Positions 15,460 to 26,163 are shown, counted from the stretch's first letter. The stretch: DNA of 37,626 nt from a bacterium (GCA_040755755.1 JBFLZW010000005.1:1-37626), one strand, 5' to 3'. Made by a program: numbers and translations. The notes: generated from the letters alone by a model not told the origin.

Positions 15460-15837
15460 ATGTCCTTGAAAGTGTTGATTGTCGATGATTCTTTAGTCAT
15501 GAGAAAACTGATTGTCAAAAGTTTAAAGCAGATCGGTGTCGATGTAGATCCGGTCGAGGCATCTGACGGTAAGGATGCGCTGCAGAAACTGGACCCCAAA
15601 GAGATTAAACTGATCATCAGCGATTGGAACATGCCCCAGATGGATGGTCTGACCTTTGTCAAGAAGGTGAGAGATGCCAAAGATAAAAAGCATATTCCGA
15701 TTATCATGCTCACTACTGAGGGGAGTATGGCCAAGTTCGAAGAGGCGCTTAACTGCGGAGTCGATGATTACATCACCAAGCCCTTTACCCCCGAGAAGCT
15801 GAAGAAGAAACTGGACAAAGTCATGGGCAAAGCCTGA
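15460..15837 (+). CDS. cheY: CheY-type chemotaxis response regulator
   Basis: A 125-residue single receiver domain. The acid pocket is D9/D10 (IVDDS), the phosphorylation site D55 (IISDWNMPQMDG), and the Thr and Lys switch residues are in MLTTEG and ITKPF. There is no output domain, as in CheY. The ribosome site AGGGGG lies seven bases before ATG. It is followed after 23 bases by cheX, whose product dephosphorylates CheY. The phosphate donor is probably the CheA coded at 26164-27981. Confidence 0.93.
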   Translation: MSLKVLIVDDSLVMRKLIVKSLKQIGVDVDPVEASDGKDALQKLDPKEIKLIISDWNMPQMDGLTFVKKVRDAKDKKHIPIIMLTTEGSMAKFEEALNCGVDDYITKPFTPEKLKKKLDKVMGKA

Positions 15838-15860
15838 TCAGGGAAAGGAGATGGGGGGTT

Positions 15861-16346
15861 ATGAATGAAATATTGTTCCAAAAAATAATTCAGGGTCTTA
15901 TAACTTCTGCTCATGATGTTTTCCAGACCATGATCTTCATGGAGATAAATCCCGAAGAGCCTTTTGTCAGGAGGGGACTGGATTGCCTGTCGGATATTAC
16001 CGGGGTTATCTCACTGACGGGAAATATCGTTGGCTCGGTAATTCTCAGCATGGATGCTAAAACCGCACAGGCAGCGGTATCGAACATGTTAGGCGATCAG
16101 ATCGAATCCGAGCAGGAAATCGTCGATGGCGTAGGGGAAATCACCAACATGATTGTCGGCATGGCCAAAACGGAATTGTCCAACATCTCCTGTGACTTTG
16201 AAATTTCCGTACCGGTCATGATTCTTGGAAAAGGATCGGCCATCAAGCATCTCTCCCTGGAGGGAAGCTCATTGACAACTATTCCCTTTGCAGCAGACGG
16301 GCAAACCATTTTTCACCTGGAACTGTATGCCAAGGATGCTCCTTAG
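15861..16346 (+). CDS. cheX: CheX-type CheY-P phosphatase
   Basis: A 161-residue product of the CheC/CheX/FliY superfamily. The single active-site motif is VGEITNMIVGMAK, with E93 and N96 as the ExxN pair. Having one motif and no second copy points to CheX rather than CheC. The ribosome site is AAAGGAG before ATG 15861. In an operon with cheY, it would end the chemotaxis signal by removing phosphate from CheY. Confidence 0.88.
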   Translation: MNEILFQKIIQGLITSAHDVFQTMIFMEINPEEPFVRRGLDCLSDITGVISLTGNIVGSVILSMDAKTAQAAVSNMLGDQIESEQEIVDGVGEITNMIVGMAKTELSNISCDFEISVPVMILGKGSAIKHLSLEGSSLTTIPFAADGQTIFHLELYAKDAP

Positions 16347-16710
16347 CAGGCTATCCCTGAAAAAAAACAGGAATTCAGCAGCGGCGTTTGGCCGCATAGA
16401 GAGGTTTCTCAGACAGACTGGTGGGAGGCATCCGGCTGCAAGACAGGTCTTTTTATGAAAAAAGTAAAAATCTTGTTGACTCATCGGCGCTCTTAATGTT
16501 ACTATAACTTCGTCTTAAGTAAGGTTATTTCTCTTCGTAAAGTCTATCTCTCAAAGCAAGTCAAGATCAGGAATTGACCATGGTAACTTGGGGGTTATGC
16601 CTCAAGAGTGAGCGGCGTTCTCCTGAAATACATAAGGCTTGGAAAGACCGGGTATTTCTCTAGGATTAATCCATTGCAGGACAAATAAAAGGGGGATGTG
16701 TTTTTGACCA
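16347..16710 (+). promoter_or_regulatory. Promoter and ~200-base leader of the PilZ gene
   Basis: A promoter is seen at 16476-16505: TTGACT, 18 bases, TACTAT. The start would be near 16512, leaving about 200 bases of leader before ATG 16711. The leader can fold (for example CTTGGGG with CCTCAAG, around 16586-16605). I could not match it to the c-di-GMP riboswitch consensus. The first part holds a small GCGGC/GCCGC stem after cheX. Confidence 0.5.
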
Positions 16711-17385
16711 ATGAGGGAGGACACTTGTGCCCAAAAGCGAAATAAAGAGGCTATTCTGGATGTCGGCCTGGTGATCTTCATCCAACCGAAAGGGAGCCCT
16801 AAAATCATCCGGTATAAATCCGCCGTCGTGGGCTGGAAGACGGACCATCTGGTCATTATCGAGATGCCGGTATTAAACGGGGTTTATGTCAATTTGGCTG
16901 ATGGATGTACCTGTATTGTTCGGTATATTTATTGTGGCAATGCTTATGGATTTGAAACAAAAGTGCTGAGGAATATTAACGATACGAAGCTCCCATTAAT
17001 CTATCTGAGTTATCCGAAATCAGTGGAGAAGATTTCCCTTCGACGATACCACCGAATTCAAACACAGATACCAGCATTTATCGAAGTACCGGTTGAGGGT
17101 AATATCCGGAAGCTGGAAGGGAACATCCTGGACCTGAGTGCTGGAGGGTGCCTTCTGGAGATGAGCGGTCAGGAAAATAAAGCGGTCAGTCTGGATATTG
17201 ATACCAGAGTGAAGATTTCATTTACCCTTGCCAATAGCGGAGAGCAGGTAGAGGGAATCCTTGCTGTCGTCAAGAGGGTCCAGAAAACCCGCGACAATAT
17301 GATGGCTGGTGTGCAGTTTATCGATTTATCGCCGGATATGCTGACAAAAATCAGCAGCTTCTGCGAATCACTGAAATCCGGGTGA
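16711..17385 (+). CDS. YcgR-like c-di-GMP effector with PilZ domain
   Basis: A 224-residue product. Residues about 15-100 match a PilZN/YcgR-N-type beta domain. Residues about 108-220 are a PilZ domain with the c-di-GMP-binding arginine motif R111-R115 (RRYHR, RxxxR) and DLSAGG (141-146, D/NxSxxG). Both ligand motifs are intact, so binding is expected. Proteins of this layout act on motor or secretion partners. ATG 16711 has only a distant G-rich ribosome site. It lies between cheX and a sigma-54 regulator, next to a chemotaxis cluster. Confidence 0.9.
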   Translation: MREDTCAQKRNKEAILDVGLVIFIQPKGSPKIIRYKSAVVGWKTDHLVIIEMPVLNGVYVNLADGCTCIVRYIYCGNAYGFETKVLRNINDTKLPLIYLSYPKSVEKISLRRYHRIQTQIPAFIEVPVEGNIRKLEGNILDLSAGGCLLEMSGQENKAVSLDIDTRVKISFTLANSGEQVEGILAVVKRVQKTRDNMMAGVQFIDLSPDMLTKISSFCESLKSG

Positions 17386-17478
17386 TCATTGATCTTCAAT
17401 CCGTCGAAGGTTTCGCGCATTCCGGATGGAGCGGTTGGAGTAAAAAAACAGGTTGTTAACCCCCCAGCAGGAATTGGT

Positions 17479-18852
17479 ATGGCCAGAAAGAATGTTCTTT
17501 TAGTTGATGACGAAAAATCTATCCATGAGATCTTTGCTGAATATTTTGACAGCAAGTCTTATAGGTTAATCAGTGTCTTCAATGGGAACGATGCCCTGCA
17601 GAAGGTCGAACAGGAGAAGGTCGATATTGTTCTTCTCGATATCAACATGCCTGGCATCAATGGACTGGAAACACTCAAAGAGCTCAAAAAAATCGATTCC
17701 CAGCTCATTGTCATTATTATAACCGGCTATGGGACAGCGGACACAGCCATCGATGCCATGAAGTGCGGCTGCTATGATTATGTTACCAAACCCTTCCGCC
17801 TGCCGGAGATTAAAAATGTTATCGAGGCCGCCCTCATTGACAAGGCCTACAACAAAAAAAATAAAATTACCAGTTCTCTTCTTCCCTATCAGTCCGGTTC
17901 AATTCCTATTATCGGACGAAGCAAAAAGATGCAGGAGGTATACCGGCTTATTGCCAGGGTAATTAATACCGACTCAACCGTACTGATTCAGGGAGAAAGC
18001 GGTACCGGCAAGGATCTGGTAGCCCGGATTCTCCATTGCAATGGCCCGCGGGCCAATAAACCATTTATCACGGTCAATTGTGCGGCTATCCCCGAAGCTC
18101 TCCTCGAAAGCGAGCTTTTCGGCCATGAAAAAGGCGTCTACACCGGGGCACACATCGCCAGGAGAGGGAAATTCGAGCAGGCTGACGGGGGGACGATATT
18201 CCTGGACGAAATCGGTGATATGAGCCTGAATACTCAGGCCAAAATCCTCCGGGTCATGCAGAGTAAAACATTCACCCGGATCGGAGGAGAGAAAAACATT
18301 TACGCCGATGTACGGCTGATCACCGCTACCAACAAAGAGCTGCGAAAGGCCATGAAAGAAGGGTTGTTCCGCGAGGACCTTTTCTACCGGCTGGATGTGC
18401 TCTCGCTGACCCTTCCCTCCCTGAGAGAGAGAAAAGAGGACATCCCCGATCTCATCAACTATTTCATTGCCCGCTATAATGACAGCATCAACAAAAAGGT
18501 TTCCTTTGTCTCTCCGGATGCTATGGATATGCTCATGGGGCATGACTGGCCCGGCAATGTCCGGGAACTGGAACACGCTATCGAGCATGCCATTGTTCTG
18601 GCCAATGGGTATGTGCTGCTGCCTGAGCACCTGCCCGACAGCCTCAAGATACAGACGCAAAAGACTACTTCCATTTCACTCGACCTGGGGCTTTCCCTCG
18701 AGGAAGTGGAAAAATTCTATATCCAGGAAACCCTGAAAATGGTCAATGGAAATCAAACCAAGGCAGCCAATATCCTCCAGGTCCATCGAAATACCCTCCA
18801 TCGCCTGATGGAAAAGATGGACATCCGGTTCTCCAAAGGCGACTACGCCTGA
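17479..18852 (+). CDS. NtrC-family sigma-54-dependent response regulator
   Basis: A 457-residue product from ATG 17479 (AGGAA upstream); the frame is open from 17389, but that extension has no ribosome site. Receiver: residues 5-118, phosphorylation site D54 (VLLDINMPG). AAA+ domain: about 142-370, Walker A GESGTGKD (172-179), Walker B FLDEIGD (241-247). C-terminal Fis-type helix-turn-helix: about 405-450 (NQTKAANILQVHRNTLHRLM). It should activate sigma-54 promoters when phosphorylated. The sigma-54 contact loop reads GVYTGA (219-224) instead of GAFTGA, an uncommon double change. No partner kinase is adjacent; the kinases at 28331-31796 are candidates. Confidence 0.94.
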   Translation: MARKNVLLVDDEKSIHEIFAEYFDSKSYRLISVFNGNDALQKVEQEKVDIVLLDINMPGINGLETLKELKKIDSQLIVIIITGYGTADTAIDAMKCGCYDYVTKPFRLPEIKNVIEAALIDKAYNKKNKITSSLLPYQSGSIPIIGRSKKMQEVYRLIARVINTDSTVLIQGESGTGKDLVARILHCNGPRANKPFITVNCAAIPEALLESELFGHEKGVYTGAHIARRGKFEQADGGTIFLDEIGDMSLNTQAKILRVMQSKTFTRIGGEKNIYADVRLITATNKELRKAMKEGLFREDLFYRLDVLSLTLPSLRERKEDIPDLINYFIARYNDSINKKVSFVSPDAMDMLMGHDWPGNVRELEHAIEHAIVLANGYVLLPEHLPDSLKIQTQKTTSISLDLGLSLEEVEKFYIQETLKMVNGNQTKAANILQVHRNTLHRLMEKMDIRFSKGDYA

Positions 18853-18869
18853 TTTCTCCTCCCGCCGCT

Positions 18870-18926
18870 ATCAGTGATCAGTGGCCAGTGGTCAGTGACC
18901 AGAAAAAGCAAGTGGTCAGTGGTCAG
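18870..18926. repeat. AGTGGTC-type heptamer repeats
   Basis: Seven-base steps of the type CAGTGATCAGTGGCCAGTGGTC, followed by a second block after an A-rich gap. This is the same family as 26053-26094, 28006-28032 and 33222-33249. Confidence 0.8.
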
Positions 18927-19035
18927 AAAAAAATGATAGCTTCTTTTTTACTCCGTGGCTGAAATATCGCATAAATAAAATGGAAATTCCTCTGTATTTA
19001 ACAGATTTTCCTCATCTTGAATGGGAGCATCCACT

Positions 19036-19185
19036 ATTCTCCTCCCCCTTGAGGGGTTCAGGGGCGGACAGTTTTAATTTTTCCTATTTTATAGGGGGAG
19101 AATTTCTCAACTTCCGCCCCATAGCATTGCACAGGGGAGTGTTTTTCTCCCTTGCCCCTTTGGGGAGAGGGGTGGGGTGAGGGGC
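19036..19185. repeat. C/G-rich foldback repeat pair
   Basis: Two arms, CTCCTCCCCCTTGAGGGG (from 19037) and CCCCTTTGGGGAGAGGGG (from 19155), match the foldbacks at 7574-7704 and 7823-7870. The rest of 18853-19422 holds no gene that I can support. Confidence 0.6.
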
Positions 19186-19335
19186 TTTTCCGGTAAGTAG
19201 TATGGGGGAGGGATTAAAGGCGTACACCCCTTCGGGCTAAGAATCAGGAGCTTATCGCTGCTAAACTAAACCTGTCCGTCCCTGAACCCTTTGAGGCAGG
19301 GAGCCCCTGTGGCAGGGGAAGCCTAAATTATTTAC

Positions 19336-19365
19336 TTGACGGAAACGGTAATGTAAGCTCATAAT
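19336..19365 (+). promoter_or_regulatory. Probable promoter of the coiled-coil gene
   Basis: TTGACG (19336-19341), 18 bases, CATAAT (19360-19365). It leaves a leader of about 50 bases; AAGGTGA lies before ATG 19423. Confidence 0.5.
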
Positions 19366-19422
19366 ATGAAATTATGATATTAGGATGAGGTATAAAATTA
19401 AAACCACAAAGGTGATATCACC

Positions 19423-19875
19423 ATGACAGATTTAGCCATAACAGCAAAAGCCTTTAAGAGAGTCACGCTGGATGATATTTATACAGCGATTGACGAGCTA
19501 AAAAACCGGCAAGAGGAAGATTCCCGGTATTTCAATCAGAGGATCGACACCTTGAGTCAGAGGATCGATACTTCAAGCGCTCTTTTAAACCAGAGAATGG
19601 ATTCCTTAAATCAACGAATTGATAGCCTGAATATCCAACTTAACCAGAAAATAGATTCTCAAGGAGCGCAGATAAACCAGAAAATAGATTCTCAGGTAGC
19701 GCAGATAAACCAGAAAATAGATTCTCAAGGAGCGCAGATAAACCAGAAGATTGACACTCAGATTAGTCAAGTGAGGCAGGAGATCGGTCAGCTCAACCAT
19801 CGATTTGATACTGTCATGCAGATGCTGGTTGAGATAACCAAGCAGGTAATGAAATTAGCCGAACAGAAAAGTTAG
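19423..19875 (+). CDS. Hendecad-repeat coiled-coil protein
   Basis: A 150-residue product with no signal peptide or membrane span. Residues about 10-150 are one long predicted coiled coil. The middle is built of 11-residue repeats of the type NQKIDSQGAQI, and before that looser units with NQRID or SQRID. An 11-residue (hendecad) period gives a right-handed coiled coil. The ribosome site AAGGTGA is well placed. Proteins of this kind are short oligomers with no catalytic residues. I cannot assign a function. It stands alone, between repeats and a convergent reductase gene. Confidence 0.75.
   Translation: MTDLAITAKAFKRVTLDDIYTAIDELKNRQEEDSRYFNQRIDTLSQRIDTSSALLNQRMDSLNQRIDSLNIQLNQKIDSQGAQINQKIDSQVAQINQKIDSQGAQINQKIDTQISQVRQEIGQLNHRFDTVMQMLVEITKQVMKLAEQKS
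19642..19755 (+). repeat. 33-bp tandem repeats in the coiled-coil gene
   Basis: Units start at 19642, 19675, 19708 and (partial) 19741, each beginning AACCAGAA. The first three are almost identical in DNA, so they are recent copies that add 11 residues each and keep the frame. Confidence 0.9.
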
Positions 19876-19922
19876 CCGGTCCCCAAAACGATGTACGCGG
19901 TACCTGTTCGAGCTGCCGGCGC

Positions 19923-20864
19923 CTAGCGCAGCCAATAGGGTTTTTTAATTTCCTCAAAAGCATGTACTGCGGCAGTAATTCCTTCAGCGCAGGCAGTAGC
20001 TATCAGCCTGATTTCTCCGGTAATGTCTCCGGCTGCAAATATACCCTTGATATTCGTCTGAAGGTCCCTGCCGACTTTTATCGAGCCATCCTCCTGGACG
20101 ATGAATCCATTACTCTCCAGAAAACGCTTGATCGGTTCAAAACCTATGGCCACGAACAGCTCTTCAGCCCTGATATTTTCTGTCTCCCCCGTCTCGAGAT
20201 TTGTCACCAGGATGCTCTGGAGCAGGCCGGACCTGTTTTTGAATATTTTCACCGGGGTCGTATTGTAGAGCACCTTTATCCCTGCGCTTTCTGCAAGTTT
20301 AACCGTATGCTCCTTCGCCTTGGCATACTTTTCCTTCACCAGGACCGTAGTGCTCCCGGCAGTATCGCTTAACTGGATTGCAGTATCGAAGGCATGATCT
20401 CCTCCTCCCACAATCACCACCTGTTTTCCCCTGAACCTGGCCGGGACTTCCACCCGGTAGTGAACATTGGGACCGGTATAGCTCTTCAGGACATCCAGCT
20501 TCTTGGGAACGTTGTAGGTTCCGGTACAGACGATAACCCTCTTGGCCTGATACACATCCTGGGTAGTCTTTACTTCGATAAGATTTTCATCTTTCTTGTC
20601 TATCTTGAGTACCTCCTCATCGCACCGGATCTCCGCTCCGGCGTTCCTGGCCTGCATGACGAGCATCCTGCTGAGCTCTCTGGCCAGTATGCCTATCGGA
20701 AAACCGGGATGGTCCCGGATAATCTTATCAGGGTAAACAAGCATGGGCAAGCCACCCGGGGTAGCCTGTTTATCGAATACCAGGCTCTTCAACCCCCGGT
20801 GAGAAGTGTTTGCCGCGGCCGTTAAACCGGCAGGACCTGCACCTATTATGATTACGTCATACAT
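19923..20864 (-). CDS. TrxR-like ferredoxin/flavodoxin-NADP+ reductase
   Basis: About 313 residues. FAD site GAGPAGLTAA (residues about 8-17), NAD(P)H site VVIVGGGDHAFDTA (about 150), and the C-terminal FAD motif GIFAAGDITGE. The CxxC redox pair of thioredoxin reductases is missing, and the N-terminal part (GGLPMLVYPDKIIRDHPGFP) resembles YumC-type reductases. It probably moves electrons between NADPH and a ferredoxin or flavodoxin. ATG 20864 is chosen; a TTG six bases upstream is possible, since the ribosome-site region is duplicated (20866-20901). It is followed by no co-directional partner, and cheB ends about 200 bases upstream. Confidence 0.82.
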   Translation of the reverse strand: MYDVIIIGAGPAGLTAAANTSHRGLKSLVFDKQATPGGLPMLVYPDKIIRDHPGFPIGILARELSRMLVMQARNAGAEIRCDEEVLKIDKKDENLIEVKTTQDVYQAKRVIVCTGTYNVPKKLDVLKSYTGPNVHYRVEVPARFRGKQVVIVGGGDHAFDTAIQLSDTAGSTTVLVKEKYAKAKEHTVKLAESAGIKVLYNTTPVKIFKNRSGLLQSILVTNLETGETENIRAEELFVAIGFEPIKRFLESNGFIVQEDGSIKVGRDLQTNIKGIFAAGDITGEIRLIATACAEGITAAVHAFEEIKKPYWLR

Positions 20865-20865
20865 T

Positions 20866-20901
20866 GACAATCAATTTGTCCCTGCCAATCAATTTATCCC
20901 T
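20866..20901 (-). repeat. 18-bp tandem duplication of the ribosome-site region
   Basis: On the minus strand AGGGAYAAATTGATTG occurs twice in a row, directly before the reductase start. Sixteen of eighteen bases agree. Each copy carries an AGGGA site and TTG codons. Confidence 0.75.
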
Positions 20902-21067
20902 GGTTTTCTGTTTTATCATGGATCGTAAGACACTATTGCTGTTAAGCTTTTTCGGCGAGGCAGATAAAAAGTAATTACCCGGACGGATAAAGGTCTTGTG
21001 TCCGGGAGGGAAATCCTGAAAAGTAGCATACAAAAAGATGATGATCATTATATGGATCGGTAAGCGC

Positions 21068-22593
<1,526 letters not shown>

Positions 22594-22634
22594 AGCTTTC
22601 TCCTGCCTGCCGGCTTTTTCACCGGAGTAAAGTC

Positions 22635-23429
22635 TTACACCTTCTGGTAGATGGAGGGTTGGACATACCGGAATCCGGCAGCCATGCCGAGGAGGCTTTC
22701 CGAATGTCCAACCATCAGGTATCCTGAAGTTTTCAGCAGCCGGTGAAATCGGTCGATAATTTTTCTGCGTCCCTGGTCATCGAAATAAATCATGACATTC
22801 CGGCAGAAGATCGCATCCAGAGGACCGCGAAAGGGGTATTCAGCACCCTGGAGATTGAGATAGTTGAAAACAACCATTTTCCGGACAAATTCCCGGACCT
22901 CTACCCTGTCTTCTCCGGCAGGTTGAAAATATTTGCTTTCCTGAACCGGAAGATTGGCCAGTTTTCGTTTCTCATAGATACCTTTTCTGGCTTTGTTTAA
23001 AACCTGCCGTGAGATATCCGTGGCCAGGATCTTCGCATCCAGAAACCTTTCCCCTCCCAGGGCTTCCAGGATAGTAATGGCTAAAGAGAAGGGTTCCTCA
23101 CCCGTCGAGCATCCGGCGGACCAGAACCGGAATGTCCGCTGACCTGCCCTGAACCATTCCCTGGTGGTCGAGGTTATGAAATCGAAATGGTCCTTTTCCC
23201 GGAAAAAGCTGGTGACATTCGTTGAAATGACATCTACCAGGGAAAACAATTCTTCCTTTTTCGGGTCCCTGACCACATACTCGTAATAGTCCTGGTAGTC
23301 GGCAATGCCCAGAGCATGCATCCGTTTGGCCAGGCGGGCCCGGACCAGTTCCTTCTTGCTCTCTCCGAGGTTGATCCCGCTGTGAGCGTAAATCAGGGCT
23401 GCATATTTGTGAAAGGTCTGATCATCCAT
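22635..23429 (-). CDS. cheR: Chemoreceptor methyltransferase CheR
   Basis: A 264-residue product. The N-terminal helical domain (about 1-75) is followed by the SAM-binding domain with WSAGCSTGEEPFSLA (motif I), ILATDIS and CRNVMIYFD. It methylates glutamates of the receptor coded directly upstream. It follows mcp after 33 bases and precedes cheD after 41 bases, in one operon. The ribosome site is weak. Confidence 0.96.
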   Translation of the reverse strand: MDDQTFHKYAALIYAHSGINLGESKKELVRARLAKRMHALGIADYQDYYEYVVRDPKKEELFSLVDVISTNVTSFFREKDHFDFITSTTREWFRAGQRTFRFWSAGCSTGEEPFSLAITILEALGGERFLDAKILATDISRQVLNKARKGIYEKRKLANLPVQESKYFQPAGEDRVEVREFVRKMVVFNYLNLQGAEYPFRGPLDAIFCRNVMIYFDDQGRRKIIDRFHRLLKTSGYLMVGHSESLLGMAAGFRYVQPSIYQKV

Positions 23430-23462
23430 TCGCTGTCGTTGTAAGGTCAGGTTGCGGTTTGC

Positions 23463-25457
23463 CTAGCCATTGAAATCCGTGAAATCGTTATCATCGAGGG
23501 GGATGATTTCCTCCGGCTTGACCACCCTTCCTTCCTTGGGAGCAGCCTGAATCTTCGTCCTTCTCTCGATCATTCCTCCTCGTGCAGGACCTGTTGGACC
23601 GGCTATCCTGGGGGGCCGCAGTCGAGGAGGACCGGTCTCATCGGCCAGGATTATTTCCCGTGCAGAAGGGATCGTGTCGCCCCCGACAAGCCGGGTCAGG
23701 TCATCCACCATTGCCTTGAGATTTTCGGACTGAAGATGAAGTTTTTCAGAAGATGCGGCTCCTTCCGCGGCACCGGCTGCATTTTGCTGAGTCACTTTAT
23801 CCATCTGGCTGATAGCTACGTTGACCTGATCGATCCCCTGGGCCTGCTCTTTGGAGGCGGCGGCGATCTCACTGACCAGATCGGCTACCTTACCGGCGCT
23901 GCTCTCAACCCTGGCGAAAGCTTCAAAGGTGCGCCTGGCAAGACTGGAGCCATCATTGATCTTGTGGACCGCATCTTCAATCATGCCGGAAGTATTCCTG
24001 GCCGCTTCGGCTGCCCTCTGAGCCAGGTTGCGGACTTCGTCGGCCACCACGGCAAACCCCTTGCCTGCCTCGCCGGCCCTGGCAGCCTCGACCGCTGCAT
24101 TGAGGGCCAGCAGATTGGTCTGGAAGGCGATCTCGTCAATGGTCTTGATGATTTTGCCAATCTCCTCACTGGCAGTGGAAAGCTCGGTCATGGATTGGTC
24201 CATGGCCTTCATCGACTGACCGGCCTGTTCGACCACCCCCTTGGTTTCCTCCATCAACTGGTTGGCCTGGTGGGCATGGTCGGCATTATTTTTGGTCATG
24301 GAAGTGATCTCCTCGAGAGAGGCCGAGGTCTCCTCCAGGGAGGCAGCCTGCTCGGAGGCCCCTTCTGCCAACTGCTGACTGGATGAGGATATCTGCTCGG
24401 AAGCGGTATACACCTGCTGAGCGCCATTGGACAGGGTGGCAATAATCCGCCGCAGGGGGACGACGATATTTTGAGACAGCAGGAAGGCCATCAGGCCGCC
24501 GATAATCAGGGCAAGCAGGGCGGTTATCGGGATGAATTTACTGACAAACGAGGAAAAGGAACTGTACTGCTCCTGGAAGGTTTTTTCCTTTTTATCCAGG
24601 ATACTTTCTATTTCATCCATATAACCGAGAACCAGATCCGTATTTTTTTGAGTTGAATTCTGAAAAATCTGCATCGCCTGGTTATTTTTCTCAATTATGT
24701 TATCGATGTGCCTCATGGTCTCCTGGTAGCAGAGACCGAGCTGATCGAGAGCGGGCAGGGTTTCCCGTTCGTAAATCAGCATGGCTTTGCTTCTGTCCCC
24801 GCTTTCATTGGCCTCGATAATTTTCTGGGCTGAATTATGAAGGGCTTCATGGGGGGATGCCCATTTTTTCAGCAGGGACTCAAGCTCCGGATCATCCGTC
24901 CGGTACGTATAATACCATTGGCCGAAAGCACATTGGTGAGGATTCAGTGATCCGGTAAACTTCTTTCCGGTCATCAGATAGTCTCTCAGATCGTTAGCCC
25001 AGGTCAGGTGATCAATCCATCGCTCTGCCAGCAGGGCATCGTTTTTCTGATCGAATTTAGTAAATAAGCTGCCGATCTGTTTGGCTGAATCGTGCAATTC
25101 ACGGTGAGGCTGTTTGATCTTTTCCAGAAGAGAGTGTATTCCCGGATCGATCCTGGCCATTTGGTCGGCTTGTTCACTATAGAGCCATTTTCCGAATGTA
25201 CACTGGTGGTCATCGGTCTGAACGTTCAGTCTGTCCACGTCTTTTCTCAGGAAAATATCGGATACGGTATTGACCCAGGCCAGATGTTTGATTTTTGCAT
25301 CATGGAGCCGGATGCCTTCGGTGGCAGCGATCTTGCTGGCCTCTTCCAGAGTTCCCATCCGGTGGATGGAATAGTAGCTGATACCTCCCATGGCCAGTAA
25401 AAGCACAAGAATCACTGCAAATCCAATCCAGATTCTCTTCCCTATGGTATCGAACAT
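23463..25457 (-). CDS. Methyl-accepting chemotaxis protein with two tandem extracytoplasmic CZB domains
   Basis: A 664-residue product. Membrane spans at about 8-29 and 308-330 enclose the sensor. The sensor holds two CZB zinc-binding domains that both fit HxxW-x(21-28)-CxFGxW-x(18-27)-HxxxH: H58/C86/H118/H122 and H150/C176/H203/H207. The cytoplasmic part has the hairpin tip [21 protein letters not shown] minus its first residues, and flexible methylation helices. The C-terminal tail ends in an acidic/aromatic stretch ([12 protein letters not shown]) that may tether CheR or CheB. CZB domains are usually cytoplasmic, so two between membrane spans are unusual. The ATG overlaps the cheW stop (TAATG). 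Confidence 0.95.
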   Translation of the reverse strand: MFDTIGKRIWIGFAVILVLLLAMGGISYYSIHRMGTLEEASKIAATEGIRLHDAKIKHLAWVNTVSDIFLRKDVDRLNVQTDDHQCTFGKWLYSEQADQMARIDPGIHSLLEKIKQPHRELHDSAKQIGSLFTKFDQKNDALLAERWIDHLTWANDLRDYLMTGKKFTGSLNPHQCAFGQWYYTYRTDDPELESLLKKWASPHEALHNSAQKIIEANESGDRSKAMLIYERETLPALDQLGLCYQETMRHIDNIIEKNNQAMQIFQNSTQKNTDLVLGYMDEIESILDKKEKTFQEQYSSFSSFVSKFIPITALLALIIGGLMAFLLSQNIVVPLRRIIATLSNGAQQVYTASEQISSSSQQLAEGASEQAASLEETSASLEEITSMTKNNADHAHQANQLMEETKGVVEQAGQSMKAMDQSMTELSTASEEIGKIIKTIDEIAFQTNLLALNAAVEAARAGEAGKGFAVVADEVRNLAQRAAEAARNTSGMIEDAVHKINDGSSLARRTFEAFARVESSAGKVADLVSEIAAASKEQAQGIDQVNVAISQMDKVTQQNAAGAAEGAASSEKLHLQSENLKAMVDDLTRLVGGDTIPSAREIILADETGPPRLRPPRIAGPTGPARGGMIERRTKIQAAPKEGRVVKPEEIIPLDDNDFTDFNG

Positions 25458-26029
25458 TATTTTTCCTCCTCCCTCTGCTCTTCATCGAGAGAACTCCGCA
25501 TATCCTTATCACCACACTGGTCTGATTTCAGACTCTCCATCAGCAGCATGCCCTCGGCGTTCAGAACCTGGTTGATATCCAGCAGAATGACTACCTTGCC
25601 TTTGGCTTTGGCCATTCCCATGATGTATTCCGTATCCAGCTTTACTCCGAAATTAGGAGTCTCCTCCATCTCTTCCTTTCTGATATTCATGACTTCGGAC
25701 ACCGAATCCACTACCATACCCATAGGTATCGACCCTGATCTGCCTTTGATTTCGGTGACAATGATGCAGGTGCGGTCAGTGTGTTCCAGGAATTCCATGC
25801 CGAACTTCAGCCGCAGATTGACCACCGGGATAATCTTTCCCCGCAGGTTGATTACACCCTCGACATAAGCAGGAGTTTGCGGTACTGTCGTGACTTCCAT
25901 GGCCCCGATGATTTCCTTCACCTTCATGATTTCCAGTCCATACTCCTGATGAGCCAGGGTAAAAGTCAGATATTTTCCCTCTCTTGCGGCCAAGGCATGA
26001 TTATTCTTTTCCAACAGCGCTTCCGCCAT
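25457..26029 (-). CDS. cheW: Chemotaxis adaptor CheW
   Basis: A 190-residue product with one CheW domain (about 17-160): [22 protein letters not shown], then [19 protein letters not shown], both typical. It bridges CheA and the receptor. The ribosome site GGGGAGG lies six bases before ATG 26029. The charged C-terminal tail (DEEQREEEK) is not part of the domain. It is coupled to mcp downstream by a TAATG overlap; cheA lies 134 bases upstream across a repeat block. Confidence 0.95.
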   Translation of the reverse strand: MAEALLEKNNHALAAREGKYLTFTLAHQEYGLEIMKVKEIIGAMEVTTVPQTPAYVEGVINLRGKIIPVVNLRLKFGMEFLEHTDRTCIIVTEIKGRSGSIPMGMVVDSVSEVMNIRKEEMEETPNFGVKLDTEYIMGMAKAKGKVVILLDINQVLNAEGMLLMESLKSDQCGDKDMRSSLDEEQREEEK

Positions 26030-26052
26030 GGTGTACCTCCCCTCTCTTCAGA

Positions 26053-26163
26053 TAAGTGGTCAGTGATCAGTGGTCAGTGGTCAGTGGCCAGTGCTTTTCT
26101 CTGTGCCTCTGTGTCTCTGTGGTTTCTTTGTCTTTGCCTTTGCTTTGGTCTTTGCTTTTGTCT
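26053..26163. repeat. AGTGGTC heptamers plus CTGTG/TTTGYC repeats between cheA and cheW
   Basis: Five to six steps of AGTGGTC/AGTGATC (26053-26094) are followed by CTGTGCCTCTGTGTCTCTGTG and then by six-base steps of the type CTTTGC/CTTTGT up to the cheA stop. No gene fits here. Confidence 0.8.

Noticed and set aside
16512-16710. c-di-GMP (GEMM) riboswitch before the PilZ gene
   Set aside because: The conserved GEMM core sequences could not be found by eye on the leader strand.
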